From: Glycine soja
Taxonomy: Eukaryota > Streptophyta > Magnoliopsida > Fabales > Fabaceae
DNA length: 64,000 bases
NCBI RefSeq assembly: GCF_004193775.1
Contig: NC_041019.1
Coordinates: 49,513,928 to 49,577,927 of the forward strand
Direction: 5' to 3'
Part shown: positions 12,160 to 26,000 of the stretch, in pieces
How the letters are laid out: every line of letters starts with the position of its first letter
Position numbering within the stretch: the first letter of the stretch is position 1
Notes under the pieces: generated by a model
The model's input: only the letters and a program-made list of their open reading frames with translations
The model's database searches: none
Told to the model about the DNA's origin: nothing
Position numbers and translations under genes: made by a program

Positions 12160-14671
12160 AAGTATTATAGTTTCTTTTTTAAGGTGAATATTGGCAAGGA
12201 AAATTAAGAGACGTAGTATGGACTGATCGGGGTTTAGCAAAAACTAATAAGGAATTGATCAGATTTGTGTAAATTTTAAAATATTAGTGTATGTACAAGG
12301 TGTTTTTCATACAAAGGGTGTTCGTTTGTTGAACGAAAAGGACATCTAATTATTGGGTCTTGATCCGGAATTAACATGAATTTTTTCTGGGTATTTGTGA
12401 TAAATTTTGTGTAAGAGGGGATGTAATAATTCAGGTAAAAGAATGGCACTTGCTCTATTCTTGTTAGCTTGCTTGTAAAGGGGGTCGTGAACGGAGCGTT
12501 CCAATTGGTAGAAAAAAACCCGGGGTGCGGGGATCCAAAGATTTCATGAGTTTGCATATGAGAAATACTTTACATAGGGTTAAGAATAAACACATATTCT
12601 TATACTAAATAGATTATTCTTTTTTACCTATGAATGCAATTGAACCTTATCTCTGTGTTAATCTTATGGGTTAAACAATGACAATGTGACCATACAAGTT
12701 ATGTTTTTTTTATAATTATTTTATAATATATTTTAAAAGGCTTGTATGTAATTTTTTTAAAAAAAAATAGATGGAGAGACAATTTAATATAATATTAAAA
12801 ATCTTGAGGTTTATGTTCTCTGGTAAGCAACAAGCAATGTAGAATCAGATCAAGTAGGAAAGCAAAGTTTGTTTAACTAAAATTATCTGAGAAAATTAAA
12901 ATGGCATTGCATATTTAAGGAAGTAAAATGTGAATGTGATATACTTAAATCTAACTCTTTTTTTTTTTTGTCGCGTCAAAATTGATTTACCTTATTTCTG
13001 TTAGTATAGGACTTACACAAGCTCAATGCAGCATCAGACTTTGCCTTATTTCTTTCAACAACAGGGGTCTCTCTTCACATCCATCAATTGTTGCACCTTG
13101 CACGGTATCAAATCAAAGCTTTAAATAAGATTACCAAAACGCAGATAATTAAATGGTTTTTCTTTAGAGAACCATATATGTAAGCAAATCAGATTCCATT
13201 TTATACGAGGAGATAGATAGCAAGCACAGCCTAATTGAATTGAAGCAAAAAGAAAATTTTAAAGAAATATGCAAACGTATGAAGAATTTTGTGAAAGCAT
13301 ACACCATATATTTTTTCTTAAGCTGCACTGCAAAAATAATTTTTGATACATCACAAATAAATAATATTTACCCAGTCAAAATCACATGCTAATAGCTAAT
13401 TCCTTGTTATATTACTAGTATACGTCACTCAATAAAAATTGTTTAAGTTTAACTTATGAAAGGAGGTGTCAGATGCGTATACCCAAAGAGTAAACCTTTT
13501 TGGGTATAAAGGCACCCAAGTTCATAAATGTTCCCACAAAATTTGTAATTTATGAATTTAACATTAAGAATTAGGAATTAATTTTAGCATTGCATATTCT
13601 GTTTCTTGATCAGAAACAAAATCTAGTCTATAATCTATTTCGGCTAAGGGAATTAATCAACAATACTTTACATCCATCCCCAAAAAGATATGAGAATCAT
13701 AAAGGAAAGAGGGAAGCTACGTCTATAAATTATTCCAAAAGTCCAAAATGAACTGAATCATGGATGTGAACTACTGAATTAAGTCAAACTAAGGTTTGAC
13801 CTTGTTCCCACAATATATATAGCTGGAAATGGCATCCATATGCTCAGAGTCATTTCCCATTGCCTCCAAAATCTCACAAGGAAGGTACACCTCAATGTCA
13901 ATTGAGCCTTCTTCAGCGCCAGTAAACATAGTAATACCATTACCTTTTTTTTGCACCACCACTATTCTTAGTTCTTACTACAACAGGCTAACCTGAAGTT
14001 TAAAGGGTAGTATTATTTTTCCTCATGATTTTTATGAGTAAGAAACTTTTCCTTCTCCATTTTTGCGGGTTTGAAGCAATGACACTAACTTTATTATTTA
14101 TAAAGTATGCATTAATTTTCTTTCCTTTTTCTATTCTCAACCCGTCATAATTGATCAAGAAGTAGAGAAGTCTTCTCTAACCAACATATATATAAAGAGC
14201 AATTAATATGTTAGAAAAATATTATTAAATGGTGTAGAAGTATCATAATTTATATTAACTTTCACATGATATGTAATCATGTATCATTAATTATTTCTAG
14301 TAACTTAAAAAATTTAAATATGTGGCTCATACAAATTGGTCAGGACCATATAGATACATGATAGTGTCTCCCTAATTATCTAATAATTTTTTCTTTTCGG
14401 TGGAGCTGAAATGAGTAAAACGATCCTGATTATGTAATTGATTAATAACATTGCCCAAGTTTTTATATAAGAAAGTCCAAGTATATAGCTCATTTGATAC
14501 AAACTTTTTTTTTTCGGGATCCATTCTAATAATAATGAGAAAAATTTCGGCATATCCCCTTTTTCACTTAAAGTCTGGTGGGAACTGCTGTGAAGAAGTC
14601 CGAACATACAACGTAAGTAAGGCCACAACGTGAATTGCATGAATTTTTTTTTTTTAATTTATGCAAGGGTT
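12160..14671. other. 3' flank of AZG1 and intergenic sequence
   Basis: The first few hundred bases probably include the permease 3' UTR. I see no further gene, and no tRNA-like or transposon structure that can be supported. Confidence 0.5.
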
Positions 14672-15323
14672 TCAATCCCTACATTTATCTAAATCTTCCT
14701 TGAGCATTTCAATCATGTTGTCCTTCTCATATAATACTCCTAAGAGCCTCATATTTTCTTCTTTGAGTGCCTCAAATTGGCAAATTATCCTTGCAATTTG
14801 AGCTTCAATGGCCTCATCACTCAACTCAAAGACACACTCCACAACTCTAATGACACGCCACAAACTCACCACAACCAACAAACCACCCCCTTTCCTCACC
14901 AAAAAGGCTTCCAAAAATATAGCCCCTATGGCCACAACTCCATCAATAACATACCCCACATGCTTGAAAAATGAAGAGCCTATCCCTACTAGCAAAGCCA
15001 TTGTCTTTGCTAAAAGAAAACTCAGAATGCCAATTCCAATCCTATGGAAACATTGTTCTGCTATGCTATTCATCGCGTTTTGCCCACACGAAACTAGAGA
15101 GGAAGATAGCTCAAGGATTGTGATGATGAGGTCTACAATGAGCAATGAGATTGTAAACACACAAACCCATGTTGAATCAAGGAAATTGGCCAAATGGGTA
15201 CGCCATAATGCTCTATTATTCAAATCGATCTTCTTGGCTGGATGTGGTGAATAGCTGCAACCATCTTTGCCTTCTCTGCCATGATTTCACTAAACTTTGG
15301 ACAGATGAATCTAATATTTGCAT
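14672..15323 (-). pseudogene. Voltage-gated proton channel (Hv1)-like gene with frameshift
   Basis: The long open frame (14672-15223, 183 codons) has four membrane segments and a C-terminal coiled coil, the layout of Hv1 proton channels. Counted from its first codon, S1 carries VDLIITILEL with D31 and E38, S3 begins YVID with D94, and S4 has LWRVIRVVE with R123 and R126. These align with the selectivity-filter Asp, S3 Asp and gating Arg residues of animal Hv1. Residues 136-180 form a heptad-rich helix. The frame has no proper ATG at its head. A different frame supplies one at 15323, giving MQILDSSVQSLVKSWQRRQR and about 15 more residues before stop codons at about 15212-15217. That basic amphipathic stretch looks like a genuine N-terminus. 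One extra base near 15215-15222 would explain the break, so this is a recent pseudogene, a null allele or a sequence error. No intron is visible that could repair it. Confidence 0.7.
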
Positions 15324-17100
15324 GGAAAAAGAATTGGTGCGGGCTTGTGTTTGATTGGTTTCTGAGGAAACACATGGACAGATATTTCAAGGTGTTCATT
15401 GATGACAAATATTGCGAGGTGCAGATTATTTGGTGATAATTTCATGATTTTAATACAAGAGAGTTATGATGATGATTAACTTTGACGTATTACTCTATCT
15501 GACATTTTAATACAAGATTATTAGTAGATAAGTAAGCTTTGAAGGTTTTGCTAACTTTAGCTTTGGGGTCTCGTAATTAGACGGCCACATTATTTGCAGT
15601 TAGGTTGTCGTCATGAGAATTAATGTCTTACGAGAGACTCAATATATCTTCCTTTTATTGGATTTTACTCACGTATAGCATTATTAATTATATATAGTAC
15701 GTAATTTATTTAATATTTTCTTTTAAATTTAATCATATTTTTTCTTGCATCCTCTATCAAAGGTCATTGACCAGTAGGTGAAAATTAAAAGTAATCACAA
15801 AACTGAAGGTTCGTCTCCCTTAAGGCCTAAACCAAAAGTAGAATCAGACATGTTGAATCTATGCAAGAAAAATAAGTCTTTTGAAGTCATGGTTCGACTT
15901 CTCTATGCTTTTGTTTTGATTTTCACTCTTTCTCTTTTTATGTAACATGGGAAGAACGTGTATATCAGTAAATGAGTTTTTTTTAGATAAATAAATGTTA
16001 ATTTTTATTAGTAGAAAAATTCGAATCCATGACTTTTTTTTTTCCTTTGGTATTAGACCAATCTTATATTTCCATTGAAATACTTATCTAACATATTGGT
16101 AGAAACACTATTATAATTCAGATGTTGACTCTCCATGCTTTACCCATGTCATGGAATGTTCATATTAGGAAAATGCTGCATTGCTCAAGTTTGATTTCGG
16201 GCGAGTTTAAACCAATTGATGATTGAGTTCACTCGTATGATAATTGTGGGTACTATTAGCTGATATTTACTTACAAGTTTAAATAAATACATTTATTAAA
16301 ATTCAGCTGTATATTTAGATAAATATATTTATTTGAATGATAACCTTATGTAATTATCTAGATGTTAGGATTATAAACACATTTAAGAATCACAAGTGTT
16401 CTCATTATTATAGGTACTAACTTTTGAATATGCATGATTTGTTTTTACCCAAACTTATGCTCTTGATTTATCTTTTGGCAGTAAGTTTGTTAATAAATTT
16501 ATTGTACCTAGTAAGAAAGGAGAATGTCAAACACACACATCTCACATCATAATTGTACTACCCATGCATATATATATATATATATACAAAGAGATGAAAA
16601 TCAAGCAAATAATAATCAATCATTTTCTAGTGGGAAATGAATTTTGTTGATGTTGTATTGCCTCCGATCCCTTGCAAGTTGTAACCAATATTTTTCATTG
16701 TTTTTGTTGATTCTTGGTTTGAGGCACATTATAATTATATTTGTAGCATAAGATACAAGGGAAATTAATTGTGCACTATAATCAACTCTCCTAGGATCGC
16801 TTTGGAACCTTGAATTATTTCAAGGCCATTGATTGTCACATTCACATGCACCATGACATTGACCACCTTCAGGACTTACAATTTTATTTAGTCCTAACAA
16901 TAATGATTAAAGTACCTGTTAATATAGTATATTTTGAATTATTAAAGCTTACCATTTGTTGCAATCTGCATTAGTATATCTTTATCATACATAAATGAGC
17001 AAATTAATGCAATCTTTCGTTAGATTTATTCTAATTACTAGTGTATTCTAATTACAAGCCTCCCCTTATCCCAAACGGTATATTTTACTAACAGAATTTT
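15324..17100. other. Intergenic sequence between Hv1-like and PIG-Q genes
   Basis: This is AT-rich sequence with a short TA run near 16567-16586. No supported gene or element is seen. Confidence 0.5.
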
Positions 17101-17129
17101 GCATGTGATCGATTAGCAGGTGATGTTTC

Positions 17130-17465
17130 AAAGATTTTTTCTTCTCAGCGCCGTTGCCCTCCACTAGCCAGCAGCTCCATAGCAGATGAAAATTGGGATT
17201 AGGGTTAGGTCTGTGTTTGGAACAGAGGAGAGGGACATTTTTGGGTTTTCAGTAAAAGATCATGACGTTAAATAATTTGCTCAATAAAATAAAACAAGGG
17301 CAAGTTCAATTTTATTTTATTTTGGTTTTCTTGTCTTTAGCGTTTTCGTTCTCTATCAGACTCTCACAGAAACAGGCCTCGCAGTTTCCGCTCCAGCCAA
17401 ATTCTCACTTCCGCTTCTCCGCCCCATTTCGCCGCCCTCTACGGCGGTGCATCATCGAAGCTCAG
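17130..17465 (+). other. Probable non-coding first exon of the PIG-Q gene
   Basis: A GC-richer stretch ends at CTCAG followed by GTATCTATCT (donor at 17466). The matching acceptor ATTGCAG lies at 18221-18227, so the 5' UTR continues at 18228 and reaches the PIG-Q start codon at 18276. The upstream limit is a guess. The exon contains an ATG at 17262 that opens an upstream reading frame across the splice junction. Confidence 0.5.
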
Positions 17466-18242
17466 GTATCTATCTCTCTCTTTGCAGTTGCATGTACAGA
17501 GATCGTGCCAGTTTAAATTACTTCATTCTCTCTTTGTTTTTCCTTGCAATGCTTTTAGCCTTGCTAGTTGCAACCACCGTTTTAGAGCAATCTAAGATCC
17601 TTAGTGGAGTGTTACCTCACGCAGCTTCAGTAATTGCCCTAGTGCCGATCTATTATTCCGGTTTTCTTGATTAATTGTTTGCGTAATGTTGTCGTCAAAA
17701 TGAAGAATTCTGGAGTACACACTATGTAAGAACATAATTGGGAGATTCTACTATATTATGGACAGATTTTTTACCTATTTTTTACTTTATCTGCCGATGA
17801 CCCGTACCTCTTCCTAAGATGATAAGAATTCTGTTGTATTTGTCAAGTGTATTATCTTGTTTTATGTACTAAATTTTCTTATTAGGAAGTATTGCACTGT
17901 AAATTTGGGATCTTCAGTGTTACATTTGTGTGAAAAAAAGTTACCGAGAAACTTACTGTGTCCAGTCCAATAGATTTCAGAGATAGTTTCTGTGTTGATT
18001 GACATTATTTCTTGATATCATGAGGTGTAATTCTTGATGTAATGTTCCTTTATAAAGTTAAAAAAAGGGAAGTACAGCATACACTATGACCTATACTTTC
18101 ATCTAAATCTTCTTCAAGTTTTTATTTATTACATAAATTGTTTTTTAATTTGCATATTGTTTTCTTTTTTTGTGTCTAACGATTTTTAATGAAGTAAATA
18201 CATGCTTGCCTCTGTCTAATATTGCAGGGACTTCATGAATAG
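17262..18242 (+). promoter_or_regulatory. Spliced upstream ORF in the PIG-Q leader
   Basis: ATG at 17262 opens 68 codons to the donor at 17465. Joined in phase to 18228 it adds four more codons and stops at TAG (18240-18242), 33 bases before the PIG-Q ATG. The peptide is hydrophobic near residues 17-33 and then basic, with no family resemblance. If translated it would be expected to reduce initiation at the downstream ATG. Whether the leader is spliced as proposed is inferred. Confidence 0.35.
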
Positions 18243-18275
18243 TAGCTTAGTTTATGTGAAGATCATAAGAGGAAG

Positions 18276-21200
18276 ATGAGAAGACATTGTAGGCTTTGGT
18301 GGCCAATGCAACTTTTATCAAATGAAGAATCGTCATCCAGTATTTTGTTGGGGTGGTTTGTCACCTGCTCACCATCATCCCTTGACATTATTGTAGCCTT
18401 TACTTGCAGTGAAGTTTTGCTTTCTAGTTATAGTCCTGGCATTGAGGTATAAAACTAAATTTGAGTTCACAATCCCTTTTCCTTGCATGCAGTTTAGAGT
18501 AAAGCAAATGAAATAACCATAGTAGCAATGAATTTATTGGTTGTATGTTTGTTACAGCTATTAATTGCAGAGGAAATTTTGAGTTTCCTTTTTTGTGATA
18601 TTAAAAAAAGTTCCTGCAAGAGTTGTCAAGTTTAAATAAAAATGAACTTTTTCCTCTTAGAATATTCAGTAATATATGTATAAAATTTATTGCTAGATAT
18701 TCACAAATTTGTGGAAAAAACATATAAAGTTTAATGGGAAAATAAATTGATTTGGATTGGCATCAATTCACACTTGAAATGATGCATAACTACTTTGAGT
18801 TAGTTATGAAAATCTTGGTTCTATGACAATATGTGGTGATAGTGGTTGGGAAAAATCCCACTGATAAGTTCTTTTAATGATTTTTTCATACAACTTGTCT
18901 TGGGTGGTTTCTGGAACGATCCAGTGTAATGAGGATCACTGACATGATTAACTTCTACTCTCTATCAGGGAATCATTCATGGCACATGTGGGAGCATGCC
19001 TTCAGTTCTTGAGGATAAGTCCAAGTTCTCTGTGCTTGGTCTGTGTGTCACTGACCCTACTACTAGTAATGGCTTGATGAATGGGGCGGAAGATGACAAA
19101 AAGAAGTTCTCTGAGTTTGGCAATGCTTTGCAAGAGGGAGATACAGATAGAAAGAATAACTCTAGGAGTTGTTGTTGCTTCCAGTTAGATGGTTCATTGA
19201 GGAAAAGTAGCCAATATGTTCTTGGAAGAAGTAATTGGGTTCTGCTCATGTTTGATTCTCCTGAACAGACTGATGTAGGAATACACAGGCTTCCAAAATT
19301 GCATCACATTCATTGGAATGGACTAACTGTGTCACAATATGATGTCCACGTATGTAAGTCATTATTTCTTATACTTGCCTTTCTGCAAGTACTTGTGATT
19401 TCTCAAGACTTTTATCCCTCTCTCAAACAGATATATATGATATTTAACCACTTGTAGGTTATAATTTATGAAACACCCTCTTATGGTGCCCATCATTTCT
19501 CATTATGTCATCCGGGTTCAAATGAGAAAGCTAAAACTTCCATTAAAAATCCTAAATGGGTCGATGAGCTTCATAAAAAGCAGCAATTCATTGAATTGGT
19601 AATGCAATTTTTCTTAGTCATATTTGTGTATGCAGATTTTGTCCTCATTGCTAATCCTCCTTTTCAAAATTTCACCTCAGGATACAATTACTCTGGCAAT
19701 TAATTGCACAGCTGCTGCTAAAAGAATTTTTGAGACACACCTGGTCCCAAGAAGATCATTGAGCCAGCTCTCCATATTTCCCATGTACACACTTTAACTA
19801 TTGATGCACCATCTCTTGCTCAGTTGACTTTCATGCTCTGATGGATCTATATTGTGACTTTTCAGGCTTTATGTTGTCACAGGGCACCTGTTTTCCAAAT
19901 TTTGGGCATCGATCTCCACCATGCTCTATATTGTTCTTCAGTTTTTCCAAACACATTTTAATTACGAATCAGAATCATGGGTGTATGGGACATCAACAAA
20001 TGTATTCATTAAGACTGCTTGGATAAATATGCGAATCCGTTGTTGTCAGATATTATATTGGCCAATCTTTCTTTGGGAGAATGACCTCAGGTAATACGAA
20101 CTTTTAGGTAAAATATATTACTCTGTCTGATATGTGGCAGGTTTCCAATTTTGTAAGCTTTAATATTTAATAAAGTCCATGTAATTTATTTTCTTTCAAA
20201 GGACAAGTTTTGGTGGGGCTGTTAAAGAAACTAAACCAAACCCAACTAAACTTGTTAAACTGAATTAAACTGTGGTTCAGTTAAGTTTCTTTGCCTTGAA
20301 CAAGTTTTGGAGATTTATTGACTTGAATTTGAGATTGAATTGAGCATCATTCTGTTTCCTCCCTCCATGTCTATTCCTTCCCTTCTACTTTGCTTTTCCC
20401 TTCCTCTACCTTTATATCTCAACATCAATGTAATCATATACAGGATTTTATTTACATTACAATTACACATATATTACTGATGGTGATAGTTTCTGATAAA
20501 TGTAACTTCAACTTATCTTCTAAAATTAAATGTTTACTTTTTTTTTCTTTTTTGAGGCAATTGTTTACTATTTTTAACCTTGTGTAATTTATTTTATATT
20601 GATTTTATGTTTTCTCCATGTTTAACACCATTCTTTTGTGTGCAAGGTCACAATCATGTGTTGAATATGTAGAGAAAGCTGCAATGCATAGGCATTCTAT
20701 GTGGTCTACTTTGGTTGTTGATGTTCTCCTGGGAAACTTGGTTGGTTGGGCATTATTATATCACGCAGAATCAGTTTGCCTTTCAGTTTTGAACTTTATG
20801 CATGGGTTTTCCACATTTTTGCGCTCTGGGTGTGTGTGGTTAATGGGAAACCCTGCAGGCTTCAAATTGAATGCTGAGTTGGCTGGAGTACTTGGCATGG
20901 CTTCTTTGAATGCAGTCCAGATATGGTCAACACTCTGGATCTTTGTGGGTTACATCTTCAATTATATTATTCAAGGGCTTTCTGTCTTAGGAATCCTTTG
21001 TGGATTCACTGTTCCTGCTGCTTTGGTCATAGACATGATTGCACTGGCAACTTTACACATTTCAGCTCTTCATTGGTTTATTTCACTTGTATATTCATCA
21101 CAGATACAGGCATTAGCTGCCTTGTGGCGGCTTTTCAGGTAATGAATTCTGGTTCAGTTTTAGATGATCGCCATGAGTAAGGAAGTGATTTGAATGAGAA

Positions 21201-23091
21201 TTGAATGCCCTAATTTGGTATTTTGTTTCATAAATGGAACTTTCTAATTTAAATAGTTTTAGACAATTCAATAAGTTATTCACATTAGAGGTCCTTGTCT
21301 GCTGATAAAATTGACAATTTTTTTAAATAATTACATTGAGAGACCTATACTCACCAAATAGATGCTAGTGAGGTGATCTCATCTGTCAAAATTTTCCCTT
21401 TTTCTTGTGGATAACTATACTTTTTATGTAGATAATCCTTCATACGTAAGCTATAATGTACCTCTGAAAACATTGGCAATGAGTTTAAGGAACAAGAGCC
21501 AATTACAGCTAGCTATTTAGAAGTTGAAGGTTTAGTAATTTTGAAGATAACTTATGATATCGTAAAAGTGGAGATCATAAGAGTCCCTTGTATTTTCTGA
21601 AAACCATCATATTTGCTGCACATATTTATTTTTGATTCAGTATCCTTTAGAAGAATAATTATTATAGATACACAAATATTTTGCACACATGCTCTTCTTT
21701 CTCGCATATTTTCATGATGTTGCTGTTTATTTTGGCAGGGGTCGGAAATGGAATCCTCTGAGGCAGCGGTTGGATAGCTTTGACTATACTGTGAAGCAAC
21801 ACATTGTTGGATCACTTTTATTTACACCACTTCTACTTCTTTTACCAACTACTTCTGTTTTCTATATATTCTTTAGTATCATGGACACAACCATTAACCT
21901 TGTCTGTCTACTGATTGAAGTCACTATTTCGGTAATTCATGTTACCCCTTATACCAAGATATTTCTTTGGTTGGTAAGACCAAGAAGATTCCCTTCTGGA
22001 ATATGGCTTGAAATTATTGGTTGTCAGAGTAATAGTACTGCTTCTCCAAGTACTGACATTACTGATGAAATGACCTCATACAAGGAGTCATTGCATGTAA
22101 AGGATTTCAATAGAGAAAAATCTAGTAATCTAGTTTCAGCTCTCCACAGCAACTACTTGAGCTTAGGTGAGGCCTGAAGCTTTTACTTGTGGGTTCAGAC
22201 TGATGCTTGTATTCGGTTGTCAAGATATGTCTCTATGTTAATTAATAGGGAAACTGAATGTGATATCATGTGGTAAATGTACAACTTTGTTTTATGAAAA
22301 TGTGTAGACTTGCTCTATTAATTTCTATGGCTTTTACTTGAAGAATTTGGATATATATTGTCAATGTGCAGCTTTGTTTTATGAAAATGTGTAGACTTGC
22401 TCTATTTATTTATGTGGCTTTTACTTGAAGAACTTAGATATATATTGTGAATTATCTTTGATGTGTATTATAGTAAATCCAACAGTGATGATGATCTGTC
22501 TATTTTGTTTTGTTTGGTAATTTTCTTTCTGCCTGATTGCATGTCAAGATAAAAGCAGTATATCATAGATCCAGACAATATTGAACATTCTTTAAGAAAT
22601 GTAATTGAAAACTTGATTGAAATTTTGATTGGTGATATCAGATTCTTCCTCTTGATATTTTGATAGCTGTGACCTGGGAGTGGTGGCAATTTGCATTATA
22701 TGCCACTGTTGTATTTTTGCATGGACAAACATTACTGAGGTGGATTAAATTTCAGGAAAAATTATCTCACCTCACTACAAACATGTTTTTTTGGGAGTTT
22801 CTGGGTCAACCATCTCCACAGTGGCTCATGGAATACTCATTGGGCAAAGGTGTGATATCCTGGTGCCAAGTGCTCTTATGGTTTTTATGATTTGATAATC
22901 CTGTTTCTCTGATTTTTTGTTTGGTTTTTATGTAATAACACTTTTTATATTTTTCTCCTTTTACTCCCTCATTTACCAGAATGCCATCTATGCGCGGCAC
23001 CCTTCTACCTTCACCAATGCCATGGACGTCTATGCACTACAAAGAGTATTGGCGTGTTTGCCATGATTCACTTATTGCATGCTTCAGATGA
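18276..23091 (+). CDS. GPI1/PIG-Q, GPI-GlcNAc transferase subunit
   Basis: The product is a subunit of the endoplasmic-reticulum complex that transfers GlcNAc to phosphatidylinositol, the first step of GPI-anchor synthesis. Coding exons: 18276-18446, 18969-19349, 19458-19598, 19681-19784, 19866-20090, 20647-21138, 21739-22166, 22756-22849 and 22980-23091. All junctions are GT-AG and the phases agree, giving 715 aa. The Gpi1 domain occupies exons 6-9, with YVEKAAMHRHSMWSTLVVD, several membrane segments, and the conserved WNPLRQRLDSFDY block at the start of exon 7 of the coding set. The C-terminus contains PHYKHVF and MPWTSMHYKEYW, which resemble the ends of plant homologues. Reading straight through the exon at 22166 would give a premature stop, so the last two introns are needed. 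The N-terminal third is soluble and less conserved. The start codon was chosen as the first ATG of the frame after the leader splice. Confidence 0.92.
22277..22450 (+). repeat. 87-bp tandem duplication in PIG-Q intron
   Basis: Two near-identical units sit head to tail. Each contains CTTTGTTTTATGAAAATGTG and GACTTGCTCTATT, with the second copy offset by exactly 87 bases (22285 to 22372). The array lies in the intron between 22166 and 22756. Confidence 0.9.
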
Positions 23092-26000
23092 CAATGGGCT
23101 TTGGCTCAGGTTTTATTATTTTTATTATAACTCGGGATTGAATTACACACTCAGTTTCATCCAACTTGCTCTACTCTCGTGTTAGTGGTTTTTTCTCTTT
23201 TCAATGGGTAGAATGCTTTAAATTGTTCTTCCATAGTTTAGTAAGTTCCTACTCGAGTATGGTACAGTAGGCATTTTTTTTTTTGCTTTTCCCATGCTGA
23301 GAATGGTGTGTGCTAAAAGTAACATTTTTTTTTTACTGATTTTGTAAATATATTGTTTAACTCTTATGCTTGGGCGCATATATATGTTTCATTGTTTATT
23401 CTTTCTTTTTTAATTGTGGGTGAAAAATTGAAAATCAGTGTTTTATACTGCTACCCTATTGGGAACCAGAGAAAGTTTGCTGGTCTGGAATCTGGATCCT
23501 GCATCCAAGTGATGTCCAATTTATTTAGTACCCGAATACATATAGGAAGGGATTTACTTCTTTCAAGAATAAGCTTTGTCTAACTTGATAACTTTTAATA
23601 AATATTGAATTTTATTAATTCAGCTGTTAGTTTGAAAATTCTTTTTAAGTAGCTTAAGTTTATATATTTTTTTATAATTTAAAGGTTTTTTTACACTTTA
23701 TCAATTAATTTTATTTTTATGTATGTTTCTCAATCAAAAGTTTAGGCCCCTTTGCACTTTGCAGCAATAGATTAGGTGACATCCAACGACACAATAGGTT
23801 TCAATATTCTGGCTGTTAGATATTTTCTTGGTGTAGATTCTGCCTGTTAGATTTGTGAAAGAAAAGAGTCTATCTGCCACCCAATATTAGCACAAATTAT
23901 TGTATGATTTGCACCACCATATGTTTACCATTAATCTGTAACTATTTTACATAAATTATGAAACTGAAGTATATTTGCATAAAGATTAAAAAGTGGGGGA
24001 GAGGATTAGGGTTTGGAAGGGTTTAAATACGAGGGATTGTTTGATTTTAGTACTTATGAGATGCTTATTTCATGAAATTTTTTAGGACTTTTGAGAATGT
24101 GAAGATGAAAATGTGTATTCTAACGTTTATTTGAAGGTATTCAAAAAATATTTTTAGGTATCTTTTATTTCCTAAAAAATAAGATGTTCATGCTTATGTT
24201 GATTTTGTATTGAGATGATTTCCATGAAAAGAAAGTGGAAATATGAATTCCTATAGGGTGAGAATCATATTAATTATGTAAATTTTTTATTATAGCTCAA
24301 TATCAATACCTATATTAATAACAAAGACAAAAGACAAATATGTTGTAATTGATTTTGAAATTTAATTGTTGATATGAAGGTTGATGTGATTTGCTTTCTT
24401 GTTTACTTGGGGTGTGGTTAAAGTTTTCTTATGTGTCTTTTTGTGTTACTTGTTCTTTACAAGACTAAAAGATATTTTGGTATTGCGTTTCTTTAATAAT
24501 AAGATATAGTTTAGGAATTTATGGAAAAATTTGTAAACTGCATTGTCTAATCTTGTGTCTTATTGTGTTGGTGTATATAATAATTTCCTTAATATAAAAA
24601 TGATTTTTAGTAATATAACATACATTCCTAGAAAAAATTATAATGAACTAAACACATTTTTAAATATTTCTAAGAATATAAAAAAGATTCTCAACCAATT
24701 TTAATAGCTAAACAAATATTTCTTTTTTGAAATACCCATGCATATCATATCCATCTAATATTCTTGAGAATAATATTCGCCAGAATGAAACAAGATTTCG
24801 TGAAACAAATATCTCCTTCCAATTTTGATTAGTGGATTTAGTGGTTTGTGATTTTTTTTTATTCTTGCTAATTTTGTATACTGAGGGAGGATGGTTTTGC
24901 TTATTGTATCTCTTTCTCGGAATTTTGTTTTTCAAATTTTCAAAGCCTACTTTGGCAGTTTTACACAAATAGGAAATTTGTAGTGTCTTAAAACTGCTAA
25001 AACAGGAGGTATAAAAACAATGAGAAATATAGTTATGGAATAAGATCGGTAAAAAAATTGTTTAGAACTAAAAGTAAATTTCGAGAAAAAAATAATGGAC
25101 CAAGATGGGTCAAAAAATGTTAAAATACTAAAAGTGAATTTTGTGAAAAGTAAGAAGTTAAAAACATAATTTACTAAAAAATTTAAACATTAATATCATA
25201 ACAAACTAGTTTATGAAATAACAACTCGCGTAACTATTAGCTACCAATGGTAATAGTGTAATATTTGACGTCAAAAGACTAAAATTATTAACGGAGGAGG
25301 AACAATTCAGAAGATCGATCAAAAAATTTGATTAGAGATGTAAAAAAAAAAAAAGTTAAGGTCGAAGAGATAGAATTAAATCCTTATTTTTATTATAATT
25401 TCTTTTGAAATAAAATACATTAAAATAAAAATTTAAAGCATAGGCGTGCTAATATGACTGCTGATAATAATTACGGTTGAAATTGCACGATCTTAATGTT
25501 TCCTTTGTAGTCACATATTTATATTCACGCTTAAACAACAAGTGGCGTCTAATCATTGTTTCTCTTTGGGATTGCATGTGGAGGATCCTTACGTCTAATC
25601 TAAATCTAATGATTGATTCCTACGAGATCTGTTATGAAGAGATTGCGACCCATTATTGATATATGTATCAATTACATATTTTATAAAAGTATATTTAATA
25701 TATATATTATGTATTCAAATTTATTTTGATATTAATGAGTTTCTTATTATTTATCACTTTAATTCAATCTATTATCAATTGTACAAATTCACAATAATAT
25801 ATTAACAAAAAATATAAATTCTTAAAACTAATAATAAGTGAATTAGACTAAACATTGTGAAAGTTTCATGAAATTACATAAATTCTCTTGCAACTTTTGA
25901 CATTGACAACAATATTCTTTATAAAAAAAGCACAATATAAACAATTAAGGACAAAAGCGGATGGAAAGGGGTGGGCAGAGATCCGATCTCTCCTCCCTTA

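Noticed and set aside
11590..12240. Long minus-strand frame opposite AZG1 exon 2
   Set aside because: It is the shadow of the GC-rich permease exon; the Arg/His/Pro-rich product is an artefact of antisense reading.
10093..15323. Adjacency of permease and proton-channel genes as a proton-coupled transport module
   Set aside because: Opposite strands, 2.5 kb apart, in a plant genome; adjacency alone does not imply joint function.
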